Positions 9,064-17,472 of a DNA stretch of 64,000 bases are shown piece by piece. The notes beneath the pieces were generated by a model. That model did no database searches. It had not been told where the DNA came from and was given only the letters and a program-made list of their open reading frames with translations. Position 1 is the stretch's first letter; the number at the start of each line of letters is the position of its first letter. The DNA is taken from NCBI RefSeq assembly GCF_029051685.1, contig NZ_JAACFT010000005.1:124001-188000 (forward strand), written 5' to 3'. The position numbers were made by a program, and so were the translations under genes. Source of the DNA: Bradyrhizobium sp. CSA207 (GTDB lineage: Bacteria > Pseudomonadota > Alphaproteobacteria > Rhizobiales > Xanthobacteraceae).

Positions 9064-11475
9064 ATGGGCAATGCAGGTGACGATGATCCCAAGCGCGGCC
9101 GCGCCATTGCGCCGGCGGCAGCGAAGCAGGATTTGACCGGCATCGGCGCCGCGCTCGCGGCCCCGATGTTCGCGGCGCTCCTGTCACGGATATTCAACTG
9201 GTCGCGCAGTGGCGTCGGGCCCCGCCTGCTTGCCGCCGTGCTGCTGTTCTCATCGGTCGTGACGCTGACGCTGACCGCGCTTCAGCTCTATCTGGATTAT
9301 AATCGTGAGGTCGGACTGATCGAGACACGGCTCGATGAGATCGGCCGCAGCACCACGGGCAGCCTCGGAGAGAGCATGTGGAATCTCGACCAGAACCAGC
9401 TCAAGCTCCAGCTCGACGGCATTCTGCGGCTGCCTGACATCCGTGCGGCGGAGGTCCGCGAGATCGCCGATCGGCCCAATCCGATCCGCGTCGAGGTCGG
9501 CGAGCGAAATACCCGTTCGGTCATGACCCGGGAATTTCCGCTGACCACCATGGTGCAGGGGACCTCGCGCGCTATCGGCACGCTCCGGGTCGAGGCCACG
9601 TTGACCGACGTCTATCAGCAATTGCTGAACCGGGTGCTCGTCATTCTGGCAAGCCAGGCAGCCAAGACGTTCCTCGTCTCCCTGTTCATCATCTACATGT
9701 TTCATCTGCTGGTGACGCGGCATCTCGTCGCCATCGCCGAGTACGTCGGCAAATACAGCCTCGGACGGCCGCCGCCGCCTTTGCACCTGGAGCGCCGGCC
9801 GCCCTATGATCCCGACGAGCTGGACAAGGTGATCGATGCCTTCAACGCCATGTGCGCCAATCTCGAGCGTGCCTATGGCGAGCTGCGCGAGGCCAATGGG
9901 AATCTCGATCGTGACCTGAAGATCCGCCGGCGCGCCGAGGGGGACGCACGCGCGAGCGAGCAGCGCTTCCGTGATTATGCCGAGACCGCGTCCGACTGGT
10001 TCTGGGAGACCGGATCGGACCACGTGTTCACCTACATTTCGGATCGGGCCGATGCCTTCGGCATGGACCACAATGCCCTGATCGGCAAGCGCCGTTCGGA
10101 TGCCGCCTTCGACCACGATGCCGAGCCGCAGAAATGGCGCGGTCACTTGGCGATGCTGGATCGCCACGAGCCGTTCCGGAAATTCGAGTATCGCGGCCGC
10201 GACGCGGCCGGACGCCCGCGCCATTTCAGCGTCAACGGCCAGCCGGTATTCGGCGCGGACGGACGCTTCATGGGCTATCGTGGTTCGGCCACCGACCTCA
10301 CCGAGCAGCACGAGACCGAGGAGCGGCTTCGCCAGTCGCAGAAGATGGATGCGATCGGCCAGCTCACCGGCGGCGTCGCGCATGACTTCAACAACGTGCT
10401 CACCGTCATCACCGGCACCATCGAGATCATCCGGGAGGGGCTGGCGGACAAGCCCGACCTCGCCGCGATCGCCCAGCTCATCGACGATGCGGCGTCGCGC
10501 GGCGCGGAGATCACCTCGCAGCTCCTGACCTTTGCGCGTCGCCAGCCGCTGGAGCCGCGCGAGATCGACGTCAACGGCCTCGTGCTCGAGACGGCGAAGC
10601 TGTTGAAGCCGATCCTGGGCGGAAACGTCGAAATCGTGACCTGCCTCGCGGACGACGCCTGGCCGGCGATGGCCGATCCGTCGCAGCTGTCGTCGGCGAT
10701 CGTCAATCTCGCTGTCAATGCGCGCGATGCGATGCCTGGCGGCGGCAGGCTGACGCTTGAGACCGCAAACCGGGAATTCGACGGCGCGGATGGTGCCGGT
10801 GACGGCGACGTCAAGCGCGGCGCCTTCGTCATGGTCGCAGTGGCCGACACCGGCCACGGCATCCCCGCCGACATCCGCGACCGCGTGTTCGAGCCGTTCT
10901 TCACCACCAAAGGGGTCGGTCGCGGCACCGGGCTCGGCCTCAGCATGGTCTACGGCTTCGCCAAACAGAGCGGCGGCACCGTTGCGATCGAGAGTGAGGA
11001 GGGCCGCGGCACCGTGATTCGGCTGTTTCTGCCGCGATCGGCGGGCGGGGCGCCGGCAAGGACCGGGCCGCTGCAGGCGCCCGCGGCGGCACGCGGGCAC
11101 GAGACGATTCTCGTGGTCGAGGATGATCCGCTGGTGCAGGGCTATGTCATCGCCCAGCTCGGCAGCCTCGGCTATCGCACGCTCGCAGCCGGCGACGGCG
11201 CAACCGCGCTGGCGCTGGTGGAGCAGGGCGCCAAATTCGATCTGCTGTTCACCGACATCATCATGCCCGGCGGCATGAACGGGCAGGAATTGGCCGAGGC
11301 CGTGCGGCGCCTCCGCCCGGGAATGAGGGTGCTCTACACGTCCGGCTATACCGACAACGCCCTCGACCACGAGGGCCATCTCGATCCCGGTGTGGCGTTG
11401 CTGAAAAAGCCGTACCGGAAGTCGGACCTGTCACTGAGGATCCGCGAGGTGCTCGCCGGCGAGCTGCGCGCCTGA
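9064..11475 (+). CDS. hybrid sensor histidine kinase/response regulator
   Basis: This membrane sensor kinase has its own receiver domain (803 residues from the chosen start). Order: a first membrane helix LLAAVLLFSSVVTLTLTALQ, an extracytoplasmic sensor domain of about 120 residues, a second helix around LVSLFIIYMFHLL, a PAS-like domain (DYAETASDWFWETGSD), the HisKA box with phospho-acceptor H440 in GVAHDFNN, an HATPase domain (NLAVNARDAMP, DTGHGIP, GRGTGLGLSMVYG), and a REC domain with phospho-acceptor D731 in LLFTDIIMPGG. No separate regulator adjoins it. The start is uncertain: GTG at 9037 and later ATGs are possible. Confidence 0.9.
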   Translation: MGNAGDDDPKRGRAIAPAAAKQDLTGIGAALAAPMFAALLSRIFNWSRSGVGPRLLAAVLLFSSVVTLTLTALQLYLDYNREVGLIETRLDEIGRSTTGSLGESMWNLDQNQLKLQLDGILRLPDIRAAEVREIADRPNPIRVEVGERNTRSVMTREFPLTTMVQGTSRAIGTLRVEATLTDVYQQLLNRVLVILASQAAKTFLVSLFIIYMFHLLVTRHLVAIAEYVGKYSLGRPPPPLHLERRPPYDPDELDKVIDAFNAMCANLERAYGELREANGNLDRDLKIRRRAEGDARASEQRFRDYAETASDWFWETGSDHVFTYISDRADAFGMDHNALIGKRRSDAAFDHDAEPQKWRGHLAMLDRHEPFRKFEYRGRDAAGRPRHFSVNGQPVFGADGRFMGYRGSATDLTEQHETEERLRQSQKMDAIGQLTGGVAHDFNNVLTVITGTIEIIREGLADKPDLAAIAQLIDDAASRGAEITSQLLTFARRQPLEPREIDVNGLVLETAKLLKPILGGNVEIVTCLADDAWPAMADPSQLSSAIVNLAVNARDAMPGGGRLTLETANREFDGADGAGDGDVKRGAFVMVAVADTGHGIPADIRDRVFEPFFTTKGVGRGTGLGLSMVYGFAKQSGGTVAIESEEGRGTVIRLFLPRSAGGAPARTGPLQAPAAARGHETILVVEDDPLVQGYVIAQLGSLGYRTLAAGDGATALALVEQGAKFDLLFTDIIMPGGMNGQELAEAVRRLRPGMRVLYTSGYTDNALDHEGHLDPGVALLKKPYRKSDLSLRIREVLAGELRA

Positions 11476-11496
11476 GCAGCACGCACGATACCAACG

Positions 11497-11528
11497 AAAA
11501 AGGCGCGGCGGGGAAGCCCCGTCGCGCC
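11497..11528 (-). terminator. intrinsic terminator, bidirectional
   Basis: A 12-bp stem (11502-11513 with 11517-11528, one G-U pair) and a 3-base loop are followed on the minus strand by five Ts (plus-strand AAAAA at 11497-11501). It ends the short minus-strand unit at 11663-11497. On the plus strand it is followed only by a weak T-rich run and could also stop the hybrid kinase transcript. Confidence 0.75.
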
Positions 11529-11589
11529 CGATTTCTTGCTCGCTGGTCCAGGGCCGAGAGCGCCCCGATGCCAAGCTCTTTTCAAAAGC

Positions 11590-11634
11590 TTAGCGGGCGA
11601 TCCCAGCGAGGTGACAGCGCTTGGTAAAAGACAC
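11590..11634 (-). CDS. 14-residue peptide with an extreme Shine-Dalgarno
   Basis: This tiny frame starts with GTG at 11634 and reads MSFTKRCHLAGIAR, then TAA. It sits directly behind GAAAGGAGGTGATCCAG, which is complementary over 17 bases to the 3' end of 16S rRNA. The AGGAGG-to-GTG distance is 7 bases, which is optimal. A near-consensus promoter lies upstream (11670-11698) and an intrinsic terminator downstream (11497-11528), so it appears to be the only coding element of a transcript of about 167 bases. I do not recognise the peptide. It may be a functional small protein, a leader peptide or a by-product of an RNA that pairs with ribosomes. Confidence 0.6.
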   Translation of the reverse strand: MSFTKRCHLAGIAR

Positions 11635-11669
11635 TGGATCACCTCCTTTCGTTGGTTTCGGAAGATTTC

Positions 11670-11698
11670 AATATAGGCGGCGACGCCGCTCTTGTTAA
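11670..11698 (-). promoter_or_regulatory. near-consensus sigma-70 promoter
   Basis: Reading the minus strand, TTAACA (11698-11693) is separated by exactly 17 bases from TATATT (11675-11670). Each box matches the housekeeping consensus in five of six positions, unusually good for this high-GC genome. The predicted start near 11663 gives a 29-base leader before the 14-codon frame. Confidence 0.65.
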
Positions 11699-11773
11699 GG
11701 GGAGGCGGGCTAGGGAGGAACCAGCGCTGTTCGCGAGAGCCGGGAAGGCTGCGGAAAGCCGCCTCCTGGACAG

Positions 11774-11802
11774 TTGAGACCGCCGCCCGGCCGTGTTAGG
11801 GA
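11774..11802 (+). promoter_or_regulatory. promoter of tRNA-Gly
   Basis: TTGAGA (11774-11779), a 17-base spacer and TAGGGA (11797-11802) end 9 bases before the mature tRNA 5' end. That leaves room for a transcript starting at or just before the tRNA. The boxes are moderate; spacing and position carry the call. Confidence 0.5.
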
Positions 11803-11811
11803 GCCGGTGAT

Positions 11812-11885
11812 GCGGGTGTAGCTCAATGGTAGAGCAGCAGCCTTCCAAGCTGAATACGAGGGTTCGATTCCCTTCACCCGCTCCA
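11812..11885 (+). tRNA. tRNA-Gly (TCC)
   Basis: The acceptor strands GCGGGTG (11812-11818) and CACCCGC (11875-11881) pair fully. The D arm is GCTCAATGGTAGAGC, the anticodon loop CTTCCAA carries TCC, and the T loop is GGTTCGATTCC. The discriminator is T11882 and CCA is encoded (11883-11885). The antisense strand produces well-known spurious peptides. Confidence 0.97.
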
Positions 11886-12056
11886 AATTCGGTGCCGCAG
11901 TTTTTCTGGTATTCTCCGGGACTGCTGGTCCAGTTGACGGCAGGCGCGAGGCCCGGCCGCACAGCGCGTTGGAAGCGGGAGTGAACTCTTCCACAGGAAC
12001 CTTCGCGGTAAAGACGAGTTGGCGGGTCGAGTGGACGAAATGTCACGAGGCCAACC

Positions 12057-12509
12057 GTGCAAGAAGCTGTGCGCCTGCGCTCCACCGCGCAAATCGCCGG
12101 CCATCCAATTCATCCGATGCTGGTGCCGGTTCCGATCGCGTGCTTCGTCGGCGCGCTGCTGACCGACATTGCCTATGTCGTCAGCGCTGAGATCATGTGG
12201 GCGGATTTTTCGGCCTGGCTTTTGATCGTCGGAGTCCTCTTTGGCGTGCTAGCGGCCATCGCAGGCCTGACCGATTTTCTCGGCAACCGGCTGGTGCGGG
12301 CGCAGACGCCGGCTTGGCCGCATCTGATCGGAAACGGGCTGGCGCTGATCCTGGCGATCGTCAATGCGTTGATCCACACGCGCGACGCCTGGACCTCGGT
12401 GTGGCCGACGGGGCTCATTCTTTCGGTGATCACTGTGCTGATCCTGCCCGTCACCGGCTGGCTTGGCTGGACCATGGTGTATCGCCACGGCGTGGGAGTT
12501 GCGCCATGA
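12057..12509 (+). CDS. DUF2231 membrane protein
   Basis: This is a 150-residue integral membrane protein with four hydrophobic segments. The DUF2231 signature [19 protein letters not shown] lies at residues 15-33. The family function is unknown. It starts with GTG and has GAGG upstream. The stop overlaps the ATG of the sorbosone-dehydrogenase-like lipoprotein (ATGA), so the two are almost certainly co-translated. In several bacteria DUF2231 proteins neighbour periplasmic redox enzymes, which this pairing matches. Confidence 0.82.
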   Translation: MQEAVRLRSTAQIAGHPIHPMLVPVPIACFVGALLTDIAYVVSAEIMWADFSAWLLIVGVLFGVLAAIAGLTDFLGNRLVRAQTPAWPHLIGNGLALILAIVNALIHTRDAWTSVWPTGLILSVITVLILPVTGWLGWTMVYRHGVGVAP

Positions 12510-13840
12510 GATCGATGCTTGCCCGCGCGCTGCTGTGCTCTTCGCTGCTGTGTCTCGCGGGCTGCGATGACGGTAGCGGCGATCCCAAGGCGCAAGTCGG
12601 CCCTAACCCGACGCTGCCTGACATCCAGCAATATCTGCTGCCGCCGATCCACATCGCGCGCATCGTCGGCTGGAAGAAGGACGAGACGCCGACGGTTGCA
12701 CAGGGCCTGCAGGCCAAGGCGTTTGCGACGGGCTTGCAGCATCCGCGATTCCTCTATGTGCTTCCCAATGGCGACGTGCTGGTGGTGGAATCCAAGGCGC
12801 CGAAGGGCGCTTCGATCAAGCGGCCCAAGGAAATCGTGATGGGCTTCGTCGAATCCTGGGCGACATCCGGCGGCGATAGCGGTCCGAGCAACCGCATCAC
12901 GCTGCTCCGCGACAGCAATGGCGACGGCGTGCCGGAGACGCAGAGCGTGTTCGTCGACCATCTCAACTCGCCGTTCGGCGTCGCGCTGGTCGGCAACGAT
13001 CTCTATGTCGCCAACACCGATGCGATCGTCAGATATCCCTATACGGAGGGCGATACCAAGATCACCGCGCCGGGCACGGTGCTGACGCCGCTGCCGGGCG
13101 GGCCGATCAACCATCACTGGACCAAGAGCCTGGTCGCGAGCCCCGACGGATCGAAGCTCTATACCGGCGTCGGCTCCAACAGCAACATCACCGAGAACGG
13201 CCTGGAGGCCGAGCACAATCGCGCCGCGATCCTCGAGGTCGATCGCGCTAGCGGCCGTTGGCGCGTCTTTGCCAGCGGGCTGCGCAATCCGAACGGCCTG
13301 AGTTTTGAGCCGCAGACCGGCGCGCTCTGGACGGTGGTGAATGAGCGCGACGAACTCGGTCCCGATCTCGTGCCCGACTACATGACGTCGGTAAAGGATG
13401 GCGGCTTCTATGGCTGGCCCTACAGCTATTACGGCCAGCATGTCGATCCCCGCGTCAAGCCGGAGCGGCCGGATCTCGTCGCCAAGGCGATCGTGCCGGA
13501 CTATGCGCTGAGCTCGCATGTCGCGCCGCTCGGCCTCGCCTTCAACACCAGCAACAGCCTGCCGAGCGCCTATCATGGCGGCGCTTTCGTCGGCGAGCAC
13601 GGCAGTTGGAACAGGCAGGTGCTGAACGGCTACAAGGTCGTGTTCGTGCCGTTCAGCGACGGCAAGCCGAGCGGACCGGCGCAGGACGTCGTCACCGGCT
13701 TCTTGAATAGCGACAATCAGGCGCGCGGCCGCCCCGTCGGCGTCGCCATCGACAAGACCGGCGCGCTGCTGATCGCCGACGACAGCGGCAACACGGTGTG
13801 GCGGGTCACCGCAGCACATCCGCAGGTCACGCAGCGATAG
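12506..13840 (+). CDS. sorbosone dehydrogenase family lipoprotein
   Basis: This 444-residue lipoprotein has a six-bladed propeller fold related to L-sorbosone/glucose dehydrogenases that use PQQ. The signal peptide ends in the lipobox LAGC with Cys20 as the lipidation site. Characteristic blocks are [40 protein letters not shown] and [10 protein letters not shown]. It is therefore an outward-facing, probably PQQ-dependent, sugar or alcohol oxidoreductase; the substrate is unknown. The start is fixed by the signal peptide and by the 4-base overlap with the upstream DUF2231 gene. A long frame extending further upstream overlaps that gene and is not used. Confidence 0.88.
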   Translation: MRSMLARALLCSSLLCLAGCDDGSGDPKAQVGPNPTLPDIQQYLLPPIHIARIVGWKKDETPTVAQGLQAKAFATGLQHPRFLYVLPNGDVLVVESKAPKGASIKRPKEIVMGFVESWATSGGDSGPSNRITLLRDSNGDGVPETQSVFVDHLNSPFGVALVGNDLYVANTDAIVRYPYTEGDTKITAPGTVLTPLPGGPINHHWTKSLVASPDGSKLYTGVGSNSNITENGLEAEHNRAAILEVDRASGRWRVFASGLRNPNGLSFEPQTGALWTVVNERDELGPDLVPDYMTSVKDGGFYGWPYSYYGQHVDPRVKPERPDLVAKAIVPDYALSSHVAPLGLAFNTSNSLPSAYHGGAFVGEHGSWNRQVLNGYKVVFVPFSDGKPSGPAQDVVTGFLNSDNQARGRPVGVAIDKTGALLIADDSGNTVWRVTAAHPQVTQR

Positions 13841-13866
13841 ACCTTGAGAACGGGAGGAGTTCGACA

Positions 13867-14070
13867 ATGGGCCTTGCTCAATACGCGGTCGTGCCGGTGC
13901 AGGACGAATGGGGCGTGCTGCACGACGGTAACGTCAACAGTAGATACGCCACCAAGGAAGCCGCGTTCGAGTCGGCGGTCGCCGCAGCATCGCTGGCACT
14001 TCGTGAGGGACATGAAGTCCATGTCAGCGTGCCCGGGCGCGAGCCGGGCGAGACTGCGCTCGGGAGTTAG
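13867..14070 (+). CDS. small hypothetical protein, 67 aa
   Basis: This short cytoplasmic protein begins MGLAQYAVVPVQDEWGVLHDG and looks like a small two-layer fold with a central helix (EAAFESAVAAASLALREG), similar in layout to DUF2188-type proteins. A GGGAGGAG ribosome site lies 8 bases before the ATG. It lies 26 bases after the sorbosone-dehydrogenase-like gene on the same strand and could be co-transcribed. The function is unknown. Confidence 0.72.
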   Translation: MGLAQYAVVPVQDEWGVLHDGNVNSRYATKEAAFESAVAAASLALREGHEVHVSVPGREPGETALGS

Positions 14071-14210
14071 TCCAGCCAGACGCACAAAGGGCACTGCTCT
14101 GCGGTGGACGCCGTCGTGCCATTCTGAACCGATATTCCCGCGAGCTGAGTCTCCGGGTAAGACATTCCGCACAGGCGTGATCCGCGCCTGCCGGGCGGGC
14201 GACGATTGGA

Positions 14211-14973
14211 ATGCGGTTCCTGAAATCTGACAGCAGGCTCGTCGGCGTCCTGCTGGTGCTGGCGATCACCCAGTTGGTCGGGTGGGGCACCATCGGGCTT
14301 CCTGCCATCGTCGGGCGCGAGATCGCGGCCGATCTCGCCATGAGCCTGCCGGCGGTGTTCGCCGGCACCTCGGTCCTCTATATCGCGATGGGGCTGTGCG
14401 CCCCTTGGCTGGCCGGGGTCTTTGCGCGGCATGGCGCGCGAAAGGTCATGATGACCGGCACGGTTCTGGCCGCACCCGGCTTCGTTCTCCTATCCTTGGC
14501 GCGCGAGCCGATGCTCTATTTCGCCGCCTGGATCATCCTCGGCATGGCTGGCAGCGCCACGCTCTCGACCGGCGCCTACATCATGCTGAACGAGGTCGCC
14601 GGGCGGCAGGCCAAGAACGCCATCGGCGCGCTGATGCTGGTGACGGGGCGATGGGACGGAATCACGACGGGCCTGGTCGCAGGCACGGCGCTGCCGGTCG
14701 CGATGCTGCTGCTGATGATGAGCGAGGGCGCGACCTGGGCGGTTGCCGTCTTCATCCTGCTCTATGGCGCCGGCAGCGGCGCGATGGCGGTGGCGCGGGC
14801 AACGATCCCGCTGGTCTTCTACGACCAGGCCAAGTTCACCAGGGCGATGTCGATGATCGCGCAGCCGCGGTGCGCTCGGTCTCACCTTTGTCTGCTCCTG
14901 CGCAACGGTGCTGATCCTGCTCCTGCTCGGCCGGCGTCGTCCCGGCGCTGTGGCTGCGGCCGGTGCGGTGTAA
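14211..14973 (+). pseudogene. decayed MFS transporter gene
   Basis: The open frame gives 258 residues, about 150 fewer than a 12-helix major facilitator protein. The first part is a normal MFS N-half, with GWGTIGLPAIVG in helix 1 and the ARHGARKVMMTG loop between helices 2 and 3. Near 14645 the helix 5 region jumps to what looks like helix 9-10 (ITTGLVAGTALPVAMLLLMM), suggesting an in-frame internal deletion. After about 14866 the frame degenerates, while the +1 frame reads GALGLTFVCSCATVLILLLL followed by GRRRP and a stop at 14973, a typical last helix. So at least one deletion and one frame shift have occurred. It is unlikely to make a working transporter. Confidence 0.75.
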
Positions 14974-15086
14974 GGATGCACCCGTAGATTGCCGGTCGCG
15001 TTTCGGGTAGGTTAGGCGGCCGCTTGTGCGGCGATATTGCCATTCGCTCTCCATTTCGGTTGCTTTGCCCGAAAGCGATTTCAGCG

Positions 15087-17336
15087 ATGACGGATTCGGT
15101 AGCACCCTCACGAGGTCCCGAGCAGTCCACAGGTCCGAACCCGGCGCCCGTGGAAGCGCAAGCCGAGCATGACCCTCCCAAGCCGCCGCCGAGCCCGCCG
15201 GCATTTGCATCCAAGGCCAACGACCTTGAGGCGCTACGCAGCGCGGTCGTCGATGCCGCAAACGTTAGCGCCGGACTTTGGCTTAGCTATCTCTTTGCGT
15301 TGCTCTATCTCGCTATCGCCGCCGGCAGTGTGACCCATCGCGATCTTCTGTTCGAAAAGTCGGTCAAGCTGCCGTTCCTCAATGTCGAGCTGCCGCTCGT
15401 GCCTTTCTTCGTGATGGGGCCGGGTCTCTTCCTCGTCGTGCACGCCTATGTGCTGCTGCATTTCATGCTCCTCGCCGACAAAGCGGGGGCCTTCCACCAG
15501 CAGCTCCGGCAGCAGATCGAGGACGAGGACACCAGGGCCGGTCTGCGCCGCCAACTGCCGAGCAATATCTTCGTTCAATTCGTTGCAGGCCCGCCCGGCG
15601 TCCGTTCCGGCGGGGTTGGCCTGATGTTTCGCGCGATTGCACAGATCAGCCTGATCGTGCTGCCGATCGGGCTGTTTGTGCTGTTTCAGCTTCAGTTCCT
15701 GGCCTACCATAGCGAACCCGTCACCTGGTGGCAGCGGGTCGCGGTTGTGATCGACCTTGCTCTCATCTGGGTCCTCTGGCCTTCCATCAATCGCGGCGAG
15801 ATATCACGGCTTGAGTTACGCGATTTCCTGCGCTGGCGGGTTGCCGCGTCGGCTTTCGCGAGCCTGCTGACCATTCTCATGGTCGGTACGATCGCCACCT
15901 TCCCGGGTGAATGGCTTCACACAGCGTTGCCCTCCGTTCCGGTAGTGCCGACGACGCGATTGGCCGACGAGCCCTATGAGGAGGGCTGGAATTTGGCGCC
16001 GACCCTGGCGGTAGATGCAGGACCGTTCGAGCGCTGGCGCTTCGCCTTCTTGAGCAGGATCGAAGACCTCCTTCTCAATGTCAAATTCAGATCCCTCCAT
16101 ACGTTGCTGATCGCCGGAGACGTTGATCCGGTGACGCGGCGGCCGATGAGTCTGTGGTCCAACCGGCTTGTGCTGCCAGAGCTGAATGCGGCATCGCCGT
16201 CGAGCGAACCCCTGTCGCTGCGAGGCCGTCGACTGGAAGGGGCCGTGCTGACTGCCGCTCGCATGGCCGGCGTCGATTTCACGGGGGCGTATCTCCAGGA
16301 AGCCAATTTTGACGGAGCTGATTTACGGAGCGCGCAGTTCGGATGCGGTGAGGCCACGCTGAGAGCAAAGGCAGATCCCGCCGACGTAGCCAAATCGGAA
16401 ACCCGCTTCCGGTTAGACAACGTAACCTTCAGGACCTTCAAGAATGCGTATATCAGGCACGACTGCGCCCGATTGCAGGGGGCTTCTCTAAGAAACGCGT
16501 CGCTGCAGGGCGCGATGCTGGAGAGGAGCAATATGCAAGGTGCGGACTTGACGCGTGCCCGTCTGCACGGTGCATCAATGGATGATGCTTGGCTATGGTA
16601 CGTCCTCCTGACGCAGGCGGAACTATATGGAGCCTCTCTGGAGCACGCAAAGCTGGATGGTGCGGATTTGGCTTCGGCAAAGCTGTATGGTGCAATCCTT
16701 ACTGGAGTGAGCATGTCGCGAGCCGAGTTGCGGCGGACGGAGCTGCAGGGGGCTCAGCTTGGCGATGCGTCCATGGAGGGGGCCAATCTTGACGACGTTT
16801 ACATCTGGCGAAGTGATCCTCCGCGACCGGAAGAGCGCCCGTTCATAGATAACCTGGTCTTTGAGGCGCGCTATGAACACCAGCGGTTCGCGACATGCAA
16901 ACAGGATCGTGACGAGCGATGCCTGTGGACGGCCGAGACCTTTGAAGCGCTGAAGCTGTCGCTTCAGGAGAACGTAACAGATGCCAGACGTCGCAATGTT
17001 GCTCTCCAGCGCATCAGCCGCCTCGATCCCCATCTGGCGGAACAGCAGTCCGACGGAATGGCGGTCTGGCGCAATCTCGCTAAGGCGTCGCCGACCAGGG
17101 GCGACGATGACGACAAGAAGCGACGCGACGGTCTGCGGTGGGCTTGGTGCTGGACCGACGATGCTCCTTACATCGTGCATGCATTGCTCAAACGACATCC
17201 AAACGTATACGGACTAGAGGAGCTGGCCGGCGATCTTCTCGACGAAAGCGCGTGCCCAGCGAGTCGCGAGCTGTCAAGGGAGGACAGGCGGTTTCTGGAG
17301 AAGATCAAGTTGGGAAAGGCCAGCTCCAAACGATAG
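15087..17336 (+). CDS. membrane-anchored pentapeptide-repeat protein
   Basis: This 749-residue protein couples a membrane domain to a right-handed quadrilateral beta-helix. Residues 1-60 are proline-rich and hydrophilic. About five hydrophobic segments follow (for example LWLSYLFALLYLAIAAG and ISLIVLPIGLFVLFQ) up to roughly residue 290. From about residue 380 to 590 there are A(D/N)LxX repeats such as EGAVL, TGAYL, EANFDGADL, QGASL, QGAML, QGADL, YGASL, DGADL and EGANL, interrupted by one loop with cysteines. The C-terminal 170 residues are helical and charged. No enzymatic motif is seen. The family can act as a scaffold or channel-linked sensor. The start at the second ATG is a guess. Confidence 0.8.
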   Translation: MTDSVAPSRGPEQSTGPNPAPVEAQAEHDPPKPPPSPPAFASKANDLEALRSAVVDAANVSAGLWLSYLFALLYLAIAAGSVTHRDLLFEKSVKLPFLNVELPLVPFFVMGPGLFLVVHAYVLLHFMLLADKAGAFHQQLRQQIEDEDTRAGLRRQLPSNIFVQFVAGPPGVRSGGVGLMFRAIAQISLIVLPIGLFVLFQLQFLAYHSEPVTWWQRVAVVIDLALIWVLWPSINRGEISRLELRDFLRWRVAASAFASLLTILMVGTIATFPGEWLHTALPSVPVVPTTRLADEPYEEGWNLAPTLAVDAGPFERWRFAFLSRIEDLLLNVKFRSLHTLLIAGDVDPVTRRPMSLWSNRLVLPELNAASPSSEPLSLRGRRLEGAVLTAARMAGVDFTGAYLQEANFDGADLRSAQFGCGEATLRAKADPADVAKSETRFRLDNVTFRTFKNAYIRHDCARLQGASLRNASLQGAMLERSNMQGADLTRARLHGASMDDAWLWYVLLTQAELYGASLEHAKLDGADLASAKLYGAILTGVSMSRAELRRTELQGAQLGDASMEGANLDDVYIWRSDPPRPEERPFIDNLVFEARYEHQRFATCKQDRDERCLWTAETFEALKLSLQENVTDARRRNVALQRISRLDPHLAEQQSDGMAVWRNLAKASPTRGDDDDKKRRDGLRWAWCWTDDAPYIVHALLKRHPNVYGLEELAGDLLDESACPASRELSREDRRFLEKIKLGKASSKR

Positions 17337-17472
17337 CGCCCATCGAGGGTGCATTGCGGAGGATGGCGGCATGCCGCCAGTGCAGGGCTCAGACGTCTGA
17401 AATAGTGTATCCGCAGGGAGCGCAGGCGCTACGAGCCGCCGCGCCAAGACCCAGTTCCCGGAGGAAATCGAC

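Larger units (their letters stand above)
11497..11663 (-). ncRNA. candidate small RNA/mRNA carrying the 14-aa frame
   Basis: This is the predicted transcript from about 7 bases after the -10 box to the T tail of the terminator. It holds a 29-base leader, the super-Shine-Dalgarno, the 14-codon frame, a small hairpin just after the stop (AGCTTTT with AAAAGAGCT) and the terminator hairpin. Its boundaries are inferred from the promoter and terminator motifs and no expression data are available. Confidence 0.5.

Noticed and set aside
9250..11379. 709-codon minus-strand frame opposite the hybrid kinase
   Set aside because: Shadow frame; the plus strand has HisKA, ATPase and receiver motifs in order.
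11634..11650. plus-strand TGGATCACCTCCTTTC resembles the 3' end of 16S rRNA
   Set aside because: No other 16S sequence surrounds it. It is explained by an extended Shine-Dalgarno on the minus strand.
11639..12085. minus-strand frames opposite tRNA-Gly reading GIEPSYSAWKAAALPLSY or similar
   Set aside because: Same artefact class: the frame coincides with the tRNA gene and has no ribosome site.
12173..13867. 564-codon minus-strand frame opposite DUF2231 and the sorbosone dehydrogenase genes
   Set aside because: Composition is that of reversed GC-rich coding sequence; the sense-strand motifs are clear.
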